64,000 nt of DNA from J054 sp965221985 (GTDB lineage Bacteria; Pseudomonadota; Gammaproteobacteria; Steroidobacterales; GCA-2729495): the NCBI GenBank assembly GCA_965221985.1, contig OZ244928.1, positions 3,348,001 through 3,412,000 on the forward strand. The letters run 5' to 3'. This document shows, one piece after another, positions 1 through 8,866 of this stretch. The translations under genes and the position numbers were made by a program. Every line of letters starts with the position of its first letter. Within the stretch, counting starts at the first letter, position 1. The notes under the pieces were generated by a model. It did not search any database. It was given only the letters and a program-made list of their open reading frames with translations, and was not told where the DNA came from.

Positions 1-860
1 TTGCGTTGCAGCTCTTCGTCGACCAGTTCACTGGACACCACTTCGCATAAAGATACGGCCCCTGAGGGTTCGATGGTCAAACGCAGGACCAATTTGCCTT
101 GCAAACTAGGGTCCCTACGCAGAGCTCGATTGTAAAGCGCATAAATCGCGCCCTTGTTCTTGTCGAAGACCATTTCAATTTCTTCGCGGCTGCGGGCTGA
201 GCGCTGGCTGTCGCCCGTCCGCGTCGGTGCGGGTCCGGCCGATTGCAAACCGGCAACGGTGCTGGACACACTGGTGGTCGAGCGGCCCGCTAGGCCTGCG
301 CCACCGGTGTCGCGGCTCATGGCAGCGGTATTGATGCCACCACTGGCACGACCAACTCGCGAAGTAATCATGGAACGCTCACTGCGCTCGGCCTCGCCAG
401 CTGCACCGGCCAGCTGGCGTTGATTCGTCACGCTGGCGACAACTTGATTATCGCGCAGATCGGCCAATTCATCGGCGAAGGGCAACAAGCCAGCCACGGC
501 GGCTTTTTCGCGCGCCTTTTCAGGCACAACAACCGGCTCGGGTTTGGGAGTTCTTTCCACAAGCCTTTCCACCGGTTTCACGGGTTCCGGTTTAGGCTCC
601 GGTTTCACAGGTTCGGGCTCTTGGCGCACCACTGGCGGTGGAGGCGGTGGTTCGGGTTTGTCCAGCAACAACCGGGCAAAGCGTTCCGGTACTTCTTCCT
701 CGGCGCTGCGATCCAGCTCGGGCACCGGCAAGAAGCTAAACACCAGACTCAGTACTGCAACCGCGATGACAATGCGCTTGAGAATTTCACGGAACTGATC
801 ATCGTGATCAAAGGACGTGTCCCAAGCAAGCTGGTACGTGCGGTAGTAGTAAGCAACCAC
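1..860 (-). CDS. AgmX/PglI (GltJ)-type TonB-like protein, 3' end beyond window
   Basis: Read directly from the reverse strand. A GTG start at 858-860 follows an AGAGGG ribosome-binding sequence, and the frame is open to the window edge, so the C-terminus is missing. A short cytoplasmic stretch precedes one membrane helix (around residues 28-43), then a Pro/Lys/Glu-rich span (KPEPPPPPPVVRQEPEPVKP) like the periplasmic linker of TonB, then a Gly/Ser/Thr-rich linker. The end of the visible part matches the AgmX/PglI C-terminal domain (EEIEMVFDKNKGAIYALYNR, then a segment with LVLRLTIEPSGAV). In this family the protein carries energy from an ExbB-ExbD pump across the periplasm, which fits the channel genes just upstream. 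Last gene seen in the operon. Family call good; substrate or partner unknown. Confidence 0.8.
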   Translation of the reverse strand, partial: MVAYYYRTYQLAWDTSFDHDDQFREILKRIVIAVAVLSLVFSFLPVPELDRSAEEEVPERFARLLLDKPEPPPPPPVVRQEPEPVKPEPKPEPVKPVERLVERTPKPEPVVVPEKAREKAAVAGLLPFADELADLRDNQVVASVTNQRQLAGAAGEAERSERSMITSRVGRASGGINTAAMSRDTGGAGLAGRSTTSVSSTVAGLQSAGPAPTRTGDSQRSARSREEIEMVFDKNKGAIYALYNRALRRDPSLQGKLVLRLTIEPSGAVSLCEVVSSELVDEELQR

Positions 861-867
861 GGCAGCT

Positions 868-1407
868 CTACCCTCTTATCCCAGCATTACCGGCGATGCT
901 TGCTTGAGCGGACGGTGCCCGTTGCAACACGGCCAAGGAAATGCGGCCGTAGTCAGCAGCCGTGCAGGTGGCCATCACGCGTTTGAGCAACTTATAGGGC
1001 AACTCTTTGTCACCCATGATGGTGACTTCGCGCTTGGCAATATCCGTTCGCGCGGCTTTGCGCAGAACTCGGTCTGTTTGTGCACGCAGCTCATCGCGCA
1101 GACCGGGAATTACTAAGTCTTTCGATGCCAAGACATCAGCAACACTGGCAACGGGCCGGCCTTGCACCAAAACTTGCTTGTCGGTGACCACAACCACCAC
1201 ATTTTCCCGGGCCTTTTCTTCGGCGACAGACTCAGGCAGTTGCACATCTTTGGCATTGGGCAAGACTTCCACATCGGAAGAATTCACCAACAGAAAGAAC
1301 ACCAAAATGGTGAATATGTCCATCAAGGACACCAGATTCAGCGCCACGGTCTTCTTGCCACGTTGATTGCGGCGCTGCATTCGCTTGGCGCGTTTGGACA
1401 TCTTCAT
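868..1407 (-). CDS. ExbD/TolR biopolymer-transport protein (active-type Asp present)
   Basis: A 179-residue inner-membrane protein with a basic N-terminus, one transmembrane helix and a periplasmic domain. The helix has the ExbD pattern VSLMDIFTILVFFLLV; Asp30 sits where ExbD, TolR and MotB carry the proton-accepting aspartate. The start is supported by GGAGC eight bases upstream of the ATG. It lies six bases downstream of a second ExbD-like gene and eight bases before the AgmX-like gene, so the three are surely cotranscribed. Known family role: with an ExbB/TolQ channel it converts proton-motive force into movement of a TonB-like partner. The periplasmic part is longer than in E. coli ExbD (about 140 residues). 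Confidence 0.85.
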   Translation of the reverse strand: MKMSKRAKRMQRRNQRGKKTVALNLVSLMDIFTILVFFLLVNSSDVEVLPNAKDVQLPESVAEEKARENVVVVVTDKQVLVQGRPVASVADVLASKDLVIPGLRDELRAQTDRVLRKAARTDIAKREVTIMGDKELPYKLLKRVMATCTAADYGRISLAVLQRAPSAQASIAGNAGIRG

Positions 1408-1412
1408 GTCGG

Positions 1413-1913
1413 CTAGCTCCGTTTCAGCACCGGCGCATCGCCAATGGAAATTTCGGGAAACAACTCGGCCTTGACGAGCTGCCCCGCATTCTCCGCCGGA
1501 TACATGCGCACGGCGTCCATCACCTGAACGAGCACATCGTAGGGGACATCGGTTTCCAGCAGCACGGCGGCATCCAACTTGTCCGGATAGGTCGCCTTCA
1601 CTCGCTTTAGATACCGGGTAAGTCCCGCATAGTCATGTTCACCGGCGCGCATGGGTAGCTGGGTCAGCAGACCCCCACGCCGTTCGCCGACTTCGAGCCG
1701 GTTGTCACGGACGATGACTTCCAGCTGCATGGTTTCGGGCAAGTCATTGGACTGATCCCCGGAGGAGGGCAGGTTCAGTTCCAAAATGGCCAGCCGCGAA
1801 AACACCGCGGTGATCAGCAAGAACGGCACGAGTATCACCATCAAGTTCATGAAGGCGGTGATATTCAAATCAGCCGGATCATGGCTCCGATGTTGGCGCC
1901 AGGAAGCTCTCAT
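1413..1913 (-). CDS. ExbD/TolR paralogue lacking the channel aspartate
   Basis: A 166-residue protein with the ExbD/TolR layout: short N-terminus, one helix, periplasmic domain ending near VLVQVMDAVR. The helix reads LNITAFMNLMVILVPFLLI. Compared with the ExbD signature (NVTPFIDVM), the aspartate is replaced by Asn23, so this copy probably cannot carry the proton by itself. The ATG follows the stop of the ExbB gene directly (TAAATG), implying translational coupling. Paired ExbD-like proteins are also found in gliding-motor (Agl) gene sets, so it may form a heterodimer with the Asp-containing protein downstream. That pairing is inferred from gene order. Confidence 0.8.
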   Translation of the reverse strand: MRASWRQHRSHDPADLNITAFMNLMVILVPFLLITAVFSRLAILELNLPSSGDQSNDLPETMQLEVIVRDNRLEVGERRGGLLTQLPMRAGEHDYAGLTRYLKRVKATYPDKLDAAVLLETDVPYDVLVQVMDAVRMYPAENAGQLVKAELFPEISIGDAPVLKRS

Positions 1914-2561
1914 TTAGGCTTGCGCTCCGGCGCGCCGCTCATCTACGGCGTTCAGAAACTTCACCGAGACCATTTCCAGACTGTCGACTATTTCGGTGGT
2001 CTTGCTTTGCAGGACCGTGTGCACCAGTAACAAGGGAATCGCCACCATCAAACCAAAGGCGGTGGTATTCATAGCCACGGAGATACTGGCCGACAGCATG
2101 TCGGCTTTCTCCGCCGGGTTAGCGGCAGCCACCGCGGTAAACGCGTTGATCAATCCGATGATCGTACCCAACAGGCCCAACAAGGTCGCCACATTGGCGA
2201 AGGTCGCCAGGTAGTGCGTACGCTTTTCCAAGCGCGGCATGACTTCCATCAGGCTTTCTTCCATGGCTTTCTCAACGTCATCGCGACCCGCCGAGTTCTT
2301 GATGCGATGCAAGCCATAGGTCAGGATGGTCGCAATAGCGGCTCCGGACTTGGATGTCACATTCACAGCCTCTTGGAACTTGCCTTGCTGGACGTAAGGC
2401 GTGATCTTTTTCCACACCATCCGATTACCGATGCTGGTCTTGCTCAAGAATAACCAACGCTCTAGCGCGATGGCCAAGCCCAGAGCAAGAACCACGACGA
2501 TGGGATACATGAATACCCCGCCGTCCTGGAAAAAGCTCACAATATTCGTATAGACATTCAT
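1914..2561 (-). CDS. MotA/TolQ/ExbB proton-channel protein
   Basis: A 215-residue inner-membrane protein with three predicted helices: one near residues 16-36, and a pair around GLLGTIIGLINAFTAV and SISVAMNTTAFGLMVAIPLLL. These include the threonine-lined channel motifs of the MotA_ExbB domain. I chose the ATG at 2561 (MNVYTNIVSFF) because a strong GAGGAGAG site lies four bases upstream; a longer frame to 2603 has no such signal. It forms the energising stator with the two ExbD proteins that follow. A gap of about 90 bases separates it from the upstream lipoprotein/TPR genes. No hairpin-plus-T terminator was seen there, so it is probably in the same transcript. Confidence 0.88.
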   Translation of the reverse strand: MNVYTNIVSFFQDGGVFMYPIVVVLALGLAIALERWLFLSKTSIGNRMVWKKITPYVQQGKFQEAVNVTSKSGAAIATILTYGLHRIKNSAGRDDVEKAMEESLMEVMPRLEKRTHYLATFANVATLLGLLGTIIGLINAFTAVAAANPAEKADMLSASISVAMNTTAFGLMVAIPLLLVHTVLQSKTTEIVDSLEMVSVKFLNAVDERRAGAQA

Positions 2562-2654
2562 TAATCTCTCCTCCTCAACACAGACTCCCCGTTCGGCGAA
2601 CAACCAGGCTTATGCCCTGATCGCGCGCAGAAATGGGTGAATAGCCGCGCCTGG

Positions 2655-2987
2655 CTATTCCGGGTTCCCATACAATTGATCGAAGTAGCCCGTCTGTCTG
2701 CGGAACACTTCACGGTCTACGGGTGCCAATACCTCATCCACCAAGCTATTGACTGGTTTGCCAACTAGATCACCTAGGGCCGGATCCTTCCAAGGCACGA
2801 TATATAAGAGCTTGGGCAACTCCTGGTTCCCGCGGATAGCGGTGGCGTCCAGTTCCAAGCGGTCGCGGGCCGCCATAGTCACCGCCGGCTCGGGAGCGGA
2901 TTCCTCTGGCTCAGCCACTGAATCCTCCGCGCTAAGCGGCACAACGAAAAAAAGCGCCAGGATCGCGCTAACTAGTCTTATGCTCAT
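2655..2987 (-). CDS. Small secreted protein of the TPR-Exb operon
   Basis: A 110-residue protein with a clear Sec signal peptide (hydrophobic stretch to about residue 20, cleavage after LSA). An acidic, Pro/Glu-rich linker follows, then a conserved-looking segment (LPKLLYIVPWKDPALGDL) and a basic/aromatic end. Its ATG overlaps the stop of the upstream TPR gene (ATGA), so the two are translationally coupled. I do not recognise a named domain. Position between TPR proteins and the ExbB channel suggests a periplasmic accessory part of the same machine; this is inference only. Confidence 0.7.
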   Translation of the reverse strand: MSIRLVSAILALFFVVPLSAEDSVAEPEESAPEPAVTMAARDRLELDATAIRGNQELPKLLYIVPWKDPALGDLVGKPVNSLVDEVLAPVDREVFRRQTGYFDQLYGNPE

Positions 2988-3646
2988 TGCGGTTCTCCAG
3001 CTCGAGCAGTGCGGGCAGCATCACCAAAGCGCCGGCGCAAATCGGCAATCCAACGGGACACGTCATCGGTATCTGCCGTGTTGCCGCTGATGGCAACAAA
3101 GCGCTCATAGTGTTCGACGGCCTCAGCGGGCCGCGCGCGATAGAGGTCATACAAGACGCCCAAGTTGTAGTGCGCCAAGGCATAGCCGGCATCGTGATCC
3201 AGGGCCTGCCGGTATGCGGCTTCGGCTTCTTCGAAACGACCGGCTTCGCGGTACAAAATGCCCAGTTGATTCCAGGGGGCCGCGCAGTTGTTACAAACAG
3301 TCGTGGCCAGCAGCAAATAGTTGGCGGCCTCCTCGGTATCTCCCGCGCGCGCAGCGATGATGCCCAGGTTAGTTAGCGGTCCGGACGAGTCCGGATAATC
3401 CGCGGCCAATTCCACCAAATAGGGTTTCGCTTCGGCATCCCGCTGCTGGTCCATCAGGCCGATGGCCCGCTGGTAGTCACTCTGGGCCGCTGCACGCCAG
3501 GCCGTGGCCACGGGCTCACCCGATGCCACACTCGTGCCACGCTCGGGCGAAGAGGCGCAAGCACTCGCCAAACAGGCCACCGCGCTTAGCAGTAAAACAT
3601 TGCGCAAGGAAAAGCCGGCCATTGAATTAGTCAATATTTGCAACAA
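2984..3646 (-). CDS. TPR lipoprotein
   Basis: A 220-residue protein with a lipoprotein signal (LLLSAVACLASAC, lipid-accepting Cys around residue 30) and about three TPR helix pairs, for example AAPWNQLGILYREAGRFEEA and ALAHYNLGVLYDLYRARPAEA. The start codon is ambiguous. TTG at 3646 lies downstream of GAGGAGAGAG and overlaps the end of the upstream gene by 20 bases; ATG at 3622 (MAGFSLRN) lacks a nearby site. The product is expected to be anchored in an envelope membrane facing the periplasm, acting as a protein-protein scaffold. It sits between a very large TPR protein and the Exb channel genes. Confidence 0.82.
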   Translation of the reverse strand: MLQILTNSMAGFSLRNVLLLSAVACLASACASSPERGTSVASGEPVATAWRAAAQSDYQRAIGLMDQQRDAEAKPYLVELAADYPDSSGPLTNLGIIAARAGDTEEAANYLLLATTVCNNCAAPWNQLGILYREAGRFEEAEAAYRQALDHDAGYALAHYNLGVLYDLYRARPAEAVEHYERFVAISGNTADTDDVSRWIADLRRRFGDAARTARAGEPQ

Positions 3647-6431
3647 AGGACTCTCTCCTCTCGGTCTTCGCGAAACGCGCGGGCATTAAATCGGCAAGCC
3701 GCGAGAAACTGCGTTGCACCCATTCGTCGTACACACCATCAACACTGCGTGCGGCATTGCTTGAGAAAATCTCAATGGCTTGTTCTTCGAAGGGAAAGGC
3801 TTGCTCTTCTAGTAGGATGTCGTACTGCTCAAGTTCTTCTGCATTCAATCCCGCTGGACGCTGCGAATTCATCAAGTCTTGACTCAAGCGATAGTAAAGT
3901 TCGGCAATTTCATAAGTTGCCGCCGTGGTAACGTCGGCCACGCCGTAAGCCGCGGCATTGCCATAAGCTGCCAGGGCGAGTTCCATACGGCTTTTCTTGG
4001 TTGCCAGACTTTCCTTCAGCGGAATGCTCAGCGATGTTTGATTGAAGGCATCACGCAGGGGTTCAGCCAACTCCAAGCTCGCTCGGGCGGCCAAGGTACG
4101 GCTGCGATCCGAGCGCTCTGAACCGGCCGAGGCGTCGGCAAGCACGATGGACTCGAGCCAGCGGCGCCGTTCCGACGGGTTTGCCTGCTGCTTGGCCAAT
4201 TCCGCCAAGCGTTGGCGCGCCTCAATAGATTCAGCCAGTGGATTTGGAAAGCGCGTGACAATGTCGGCATAGACGCGCTGCTCATCCACTGTCCGCCCGG
4301 CCGCCGCGTATAACTCCGCCGCTTCCCATAAGGCTTCACGATGCACATCTCCACCGACACTGTCCAAGCCGGCCACCCGTTCAAATTCAGCGGCGGCTTC
4401 TTCGCTGCGACCCGATGAATTCAACGCCACGGCAAGGTTTTGCGTCACTTCATCGGCGAAGCTGTGATTCGGATAGGTCCGGCGGAATTGCTCCAACACC
4501 GGTATGGCCCGATCCCATTGCTCCGCGCTGATGAGCATCGCGGCCGCGTCATAAATTGCCGTCGGTACGATTTCAGTTTGCGGGGCAACGTCGGCCACGC
4601 GTAAAAATTGCGCCACGGCAGTATCCAGATCTCCCGCGTCGCGAGACTCTTCACCCTGCCGGTAAACCGACGCCGCAATGCGTTCGTCGATGGCCAGTCG
4701 CTGGCCTTGATCTTCAGCCGGAAGTGCACGCACGCGCAGATATGAATCCTCGGCTTGCGCATACCGCCCCAAATCGAAATATGAATGTCCCAGTACCCGC
4801 CAGGCCGTACGTTCAAGCTCCATGCCAACCGGCGGTTGCATAGTCACGACCAGACCAGCCACATCGATGGCGCGTTGAAACTCGCCTGCCGCGAAAAGTT
4901 CTTCCGCAACCTTGGTGCGGACGGGTCCGGCTTGAGGATGCTCCGGAAAGCTATCGGCAAAACGCAGGGCGTCTTCCACCATCCTCGCCTGCCAACTGTT
5001 CAGTAGGTCGCCGGCAAGTTGTGTTTCGTGTTGGCGGGCTGCAAGCAAGGCGGCATAGCCCGCTTCCGCGGCCCGCTCATGCGGCCCATAGGCATAGGCC
5101 GCGTCGATGAATTGATCTGTGGCTTCACCAAATCGACCCAGTTCGTTCAAAATTTCCGCTAGCAGGAAGCTGCGCTGCGCGGAGTCGGGATCTTGTGGAA
5201 AGTAGGCCAGATATTGCCGGTACCAATCGGCAGCGCGTTCATAGGCCTTGGTATCGTTCTTCGCCTGGGCCCTCGCGTGATCATAAGCAGCCAGATCACT
5301 TAAGTTTTCCTTAAGAGCGGCGACGACTTCGGGATGCTGGGCCGTTTCTCGATTTTGCCAAAAGGCCGCGCCCAAGCCGTAGTAACGCACAAAATCTTCC
5401 TTCGCCGTTAACACCAAGGACGGGAAGCGGCCCATGGTGTAAGCATCTATAACGCGCATTTGTAGTGCCGGCGAACCCAGGTGAGCGGGCTCGCGTGCGA
5501 CGAAAGCTGCAAAGGTTTCCGCCGCATCGGTATAACGTTCTTTATCTAGGTAGAGCTCGCCTAAACCGGCATACAATAAATGCGCATAGGGACTGGGGCC
5601 CCGGCGGTCTAGCAATGCGTCGATACTCTCTGCGCCCTCCATATAGGAAAAGCTGATACCCAGCACCCGAAAGCTGTCGTCCACCAATTCGCGCTGGGCG
5701 CTCGATAGGCCGGCCAAAACATCTTCAGGGTTTTCGTCCTGTATGAGACGTCGATCTAAGAGATTGAGAAACGAGTCCAGGCTTTCCTCGTGCAGACCCT
5801 GCTTAAACAGAGACCAACCATGCTTGTACAAGGACTGTTCATAGAAACTGGATGTATCGCCTTGCGTAATTACCGATGCATAAGCCGACTCGGCCTCGCG
5901 GTAACGTTTGTTGACGAACAAGATTTCGCCGCGCCGAAACTGCAGTTCATCGACATAGCGACTGGTCGGATACTTGCTGACGACCTGGTCCAAGGTTGCC
6001 AAGGCGCTATCCGTGTCACCCAAGACTTCTTGCGCACGCGCAATCTGGTAGAGAATTAGATCGCGATCGGCAAAATCGGGGTTGTCAGCGAGTAGCTGCC
6101 GGTAAAGGCCGATGGCTTCACGATAGTGCGTTTCGTCTCCAGCGGTGTCCACATTCAATTCTTCACCGGCCGCGACATTCAAATCGGCCAGGCGGCGCAT
6201 GGCTTCGGCGCGCAGGGCTGGATCCGTGGTCGGTAAAGCGAGAAATTTTTCATACTGCCGGCGCGCCAACACATCGGCATTCGGCACCTCGGAGGATTCC
6301 CGCAAGTCCAAGTCGCGCGGCTTCAATTCGCCGATGGTGGTATCGTCCCAGGGTGACTCGTCCTTCTTGCCGTCAAAGGGCCATAGCCCGGCGGCAATCA
6401 CAACACCGGCGGTTAGCGCCATGAGATTCAT
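3627..6431 (-). CDS. Large TPR-repeat envelope protein
   Basis: A 934-residue protein with a short hydrophobic N-terminus (MNLMALTAGVVIAAGLWPF) that should act as signal or membrane anchor, followed by TPR-like helical repeats almost to the end (for example AAETFAAFVAREPAHLGSP and AIPVLEQFRRTYPNHSFAD). The pattern of alternating aromatic/Ala/Tyr positions suggests more than a dozen repeats. Start overlaps the previous gene's stop (ATGA). Such long periplasmic solenoids accompany AglT/GltE-type TPR proteins in Exb-driven machines. Likely role: structural scaffold across the periplasm. Specific partner unknown. Confidence 0.85.
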   Translation of the reverse strand: MNLMALTAGVVIAAGLWPFDGKKDESPWDDTTIGELKPRDLDLRESSEVPNADVLARRQYEKFLALPTTDPALRAEAMRRLADLNVAAGEELNVDTAGDETHYREAIGLYRQLLADNPDFADRDLILYQIARAQEVLGDTDSALATLDQVVSKYPTSRYVDELQFRRGEILFVNKRYREAESAYASVITQGDTSSFYEQSLYKHGWSLFKQGLHEESLDSFLNLLDRRLIQDENPEDVLAGLSSAQRELVDDSFRVLGISFSYMEGAESIDALLDRRGPSPYAHLLYAGLGELYLDKERYTDAAETFAAFVAREPAHLGSPALQMRVIDAYTMGRFPSLVLTAKEDFVRYYGLGAAFWQNRETAQHPEVVAALKENLSDLAAYDHARAQAKNDTKAYERAADWYRQYLAYFPQDPDSAQRSFLLAEILNELGRFGEATDQFIDAAYAYGPHERAAEAGYAALLAARQHETQLAGDLLNSWQARMVEDALRFADSFPEHPQAGPVRTKVAEELFAAGEFQRAIDVAGLVVTMQPPVGMELERTAWRVLGHSYFDLGRYAQAEDSYLRVRALPAEDQGQRLAIDERIAASVYRQGEESRDAGDLDTAVAQFLRVADVAPQTEIVPTAIYDAAAMLISAEQWDRAIPVLEQFRRTYPNHSFADEVTQNLAVALNSSGRSEEAAAEFERVAGLDSVGGDVHREALWEAAELYAAAGRTVDEQRVYADIVTRFPNPLAESIEARQRLAELAKQQANPSERRRWLESIVLADASAGSERSDRSRTLAARASLELAEPLRDAFNQTSLSIPLKESLATKKSRMELALAAYGNAAAYGVADVTTAATYEIAELYYRLSQDLMNSQRPAGLNAEELEQYDILLEEQAFPFEEQAIEIFSSNAARSVDGVYDEWVQRSFSRLADLMPARFAKTERRESFVANID

Positions 6432-8305
6432 GGTTGAAGCTCCGTGCCGGAGGCCGCGGCATTGGCGCGGTCATAGATGGTGGCCAAGGCAAACCGTGCT
6501 TGTACACGATAGGTTGCCAGACGTTCTTTTTGGGCTTCCAGTTCGCTGACCGCCAAGGCCTGCAAGCGCCGCTCTTGCCCCCCAAGCGCGCGGGCGAGTT
6601 TTTTCTGCATCTGGTGGATACGCGGAGCCAATGCGGCAATCCGGCCCCGGTACAAACGCAGTTCTTCAGGTATTCCGCGGCGTGCCTTGGCGTTCTCATC
6701 GATGCTGGCTTCAGCCTGCGCCAAGAGCTTATCCAGCTGCGCTATCTCGCGATTCTGCTGCCAAACCCGATAATTGAACTCGCGATCAAAATTCCACAAG
6801 AGGACACCTTTCAGAACGCGTTGACGCTCCCGGGCATCCGCGGCAATTGGCAGCTTGAATGCGGGATCAGCTTCCAAGGCCTGCAAGCTTTCCCAGTGGT
6901 AAAGCTCATCATCCGTCGCCAGCGCGGCAACATCGCGCTGCTGCCGAGCCTGTGCAAGCCGAGCTGCTGCCGCATCACGACGCGCACGAATGCTGGGCAA
7001 ACTGAGTTCTTTCAGCCGCGCATCAATCACCGGCAAGCGCTGATCGTAGGCTTGTTGGCGAGTATCAACCATGTCCTGATACGCACCCAGCTTCTCCGAC
7101 CACTGTTGTAAATAGCCTTGCAGGGCAACTAGATCACGGTAGTTGCGCAGGCCTTCTTGAAAGTCGTGATTGGCAACCAAGTGGTAGAGATAGCGCCCAT
7201 CGGAATTGTCTTTAATCTCACCGAGCTGCCAGTACCAATGGCCAATTTCCGGATCGTCATCAAACAATAGACGCGGCACCAGTTGGCCGCTGTTCGCGCG
7301 CTGTATGGCACGGTCTATGCCCGCCATCTCGCCGTCAAAGGCGGCCACGGCATTGATGTAGTGGTCCGCCGCCGAACCATGGGCCGCCAACTTACCGTAG
7401 GCGTAGGGAATGGCCAGCAGCGATTCCTGAACCGCGCCGTCGAGGAGATCCCGGTAGCGCAGTTCCAACCACGGCACCAGCGCATCGCGATAATTTTCCT
7501 GCAAGGCATCAGCCCAACCCACTCCCAACAAAGCCTTGCTGGAGAATGGACCGTTAAGTCGCACACGCCGCAGAACTTCGCGCGCCGCCGTGGCTTGGTC
7601 CGATTGCAGGTAGGTGTAACCCAAGGCAAGATTTGCCTTATCGCGCAGATTCACCAGCTCCGGTTCTGGCGATGACAACAAACCCAACTCGTTGAGCATT
7701 TTTGCGCCGGCTGCTTGCTCACCCATACGCACTAGCGCAACGCCGAGGTTGTAACGACCGTAGGCTAACCAATCTTCGGAGCCTTCACGTTGGTTTAAAA
7801 CTGCCGCCGCCTGCGAATATTGTTCCAGCCCCATATGGCTCTGGGCGCGTAGCAAGTAGTATTCCGCGGCCAAACCCTCCGGCAGCTCATCACCCACTTG
7901 CTCCAGTGCGGTCAGGGCATCTTCAAATAATCCCCGCTGAAAACGAACTTTACCCAGGTAAAACCACGCTCGATCTCGAACGCTGGGCGATGGATGACCG
8001 TCTAGCAGGAATTCGAAAATTCTACCGGCCTCACGATGTTGGCCGTAGGACAAATAGAGACCACCGAGCAATAGCTCCGCCTCGGCCTTGTGTTGATCAA
8101 GGCGACCCGTTTGTCTCGCCGCGAGTAGATGAGTCAATGCGGTGAAATCATCGCGCTGGTAAAAATGAAACAGCACTTCGCCGTAGTAGGGATCGTCAAC
8201 GACGGTGCCAGGCTTGTCGCGCGCAAAGCCCACGGCAAAGAGCAGTTGGGCCGCGACCAACAAAGCCGCGGCCCATGCCACACGGTCACCCGCGCCCGGT
8301 CGCAT
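6428..8305 (-). CDS. TPR-repeat protein with coiled-coil C-terminus
   Basis: A 625-residue protein with an N-terminal hydrophobic signal/anchor (around residues 9-27, AWAAALLVAAQLLFAVGFA), then TPR-like repeats from about residue 40 to 330 (for example AWFYLGKVRFQRGLFEDALT). A long charged helical region rich in Arg/Gln/Glu/Ala from about 390 to 610 is probably coiled coil. GGAGTAGGGA directly precedes the ATG and the upstream gene ends four bases before it. It belongs to the same operon as the Exb channel. Function inferred as a scaffold; no enzymatic motif seen. Confidence 0.83.
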   Translation of the reverse strand: MRPGAGDRVAWAAALLVAAQLLFAVGFARDKPGTVVDDPYYGEVLFHFYQRDDFTALTHLLAARQTGRLDQHKAEAELLLGGLYLSYGQHREAGRIFEFLLDGHPSPSVRDRAWFYLGKVRFQRGLFEDALTALEQVGDELPEGLAAEYYLLRAQSHMGLEQYSQAAAVLNQREGSEDWLAYGRYNLGVALVRMGEQAAGAKMLNELGLLSSPEPELVNLRDKANLALGYTYLQSDQATAAREVLRRVRLNGPFSSKALLGVGWADALQENYRDALVPWLELRYRDLLDGAVQESLLAIPYAYGKLAAHGSAADHYINAVAAFDGEMAGIDRAIQRANSGQLVPRLLFDDDPEIGHWYWQLGEIKDNSDGRYLYHLVANHDFQEGLRNYRDLVALQGYLQQWSEKLGAYQDMVDTRQQAYDQRLPVIDARLKELSLPSIRARRDAAAARLAQARQQRDVAALATDDELYHWESLQALEADPAFKLPIAADARERQRVLKGVLLWNFDREFNYRVWQQNREIAQLDKLLAQAEASIDENAKARRGIPEELRLYRGRIAALAPRIHQMQKKLARALGGQERRLQALAVSELEAQKERLATYRVQARFALATIYDRANAAASGTELQP

Positions 8306-8308
8306 TCC

Positions 8309-8839
8309 CTACTCCCACTCCCGGACGATAAATTCTGGTTGTTGCTTGCGCTCTTTATCGGAGATCTGCAGCTCAACAAATTTCGCGCCAATCTTCTTGT
8401 CGAAGTTCAAGCTGGCGCCGCGCCGATACTCGCGGCCTTGGGGCCCTAGGCCGGTAAACGTGGCGACCAGCTCATGGTCTCCGGTTTTCACGTTACCCAA
8501 GAACACTCGGTGCACACCACCGCGCAGTAGCGCTTCGGCCTCGCGCTCGGTGTAGAGATAGTTACTCACCTCTTTGCCATCGAGCTTCAGCTGAACGGAA
8601 TCCAGGCTGAAAAACTCGCCCACATCCATGGAAACGAAAACTGCGATTTGCGTATTGGCGGGAAATAGCAACTCTTCTTCGAGCAAGAACAACTCGCGAT
8701 TCAAATCCAAGACCGAAGCCTTCAGGTCCTGCACCTCGGCATCCAAGGCCGGCTCACTGCTGGCGGCCAGTAAGGCCGATGAGACCAAGCCACAGCTCAA
8801 TAGGAGCGCGGCGAAAAAAAACGACTTATTGCCTGTCAT
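8309..8839 (-). CDS. Conserved periplasmic protein of the TPR-Exb operon
   Basis: A 176-residue secreted protein. Signal peptide residues 1-26 (ending SALLAASS) precede a short coiled coil (VQDLKASVLDLNRELFLLEE) and then a beta-rich domain with repeated phrases such as VQLKLDGKEVSNYLYTERE and GVHRVFLGNVKTGDHELVA, which resemble an Ig-like or PEGA-like sandwich. Relatives of this kind are often found beside TPR/ExbBD genes; I do not know a tested function. A good GAGGA site lies upstream. The gene is separated by 27 bases from the redoxin gene before it and four bases from the TPR gene after it. Confidence 0.7.
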   Translation of the reverse strand: MTGNKSFFFAALLLSCGLVSSALLAASSEPALDAEVQDLKASVLDLNRELFLLEEELLFPANTQIAVFVSMDVGEFFSLDSVQLKLDGKEVSNYLYTEREAEALLRGGVHRVFLGNVKTGDHELVATFTGLGPQGREYRRGASLNFDKKIGAKFVELQISDKERKQQPEFIVREWE

Positions 8840-8866
8840 AACTTTTTCCTCAATTAGAGCGAGCTG

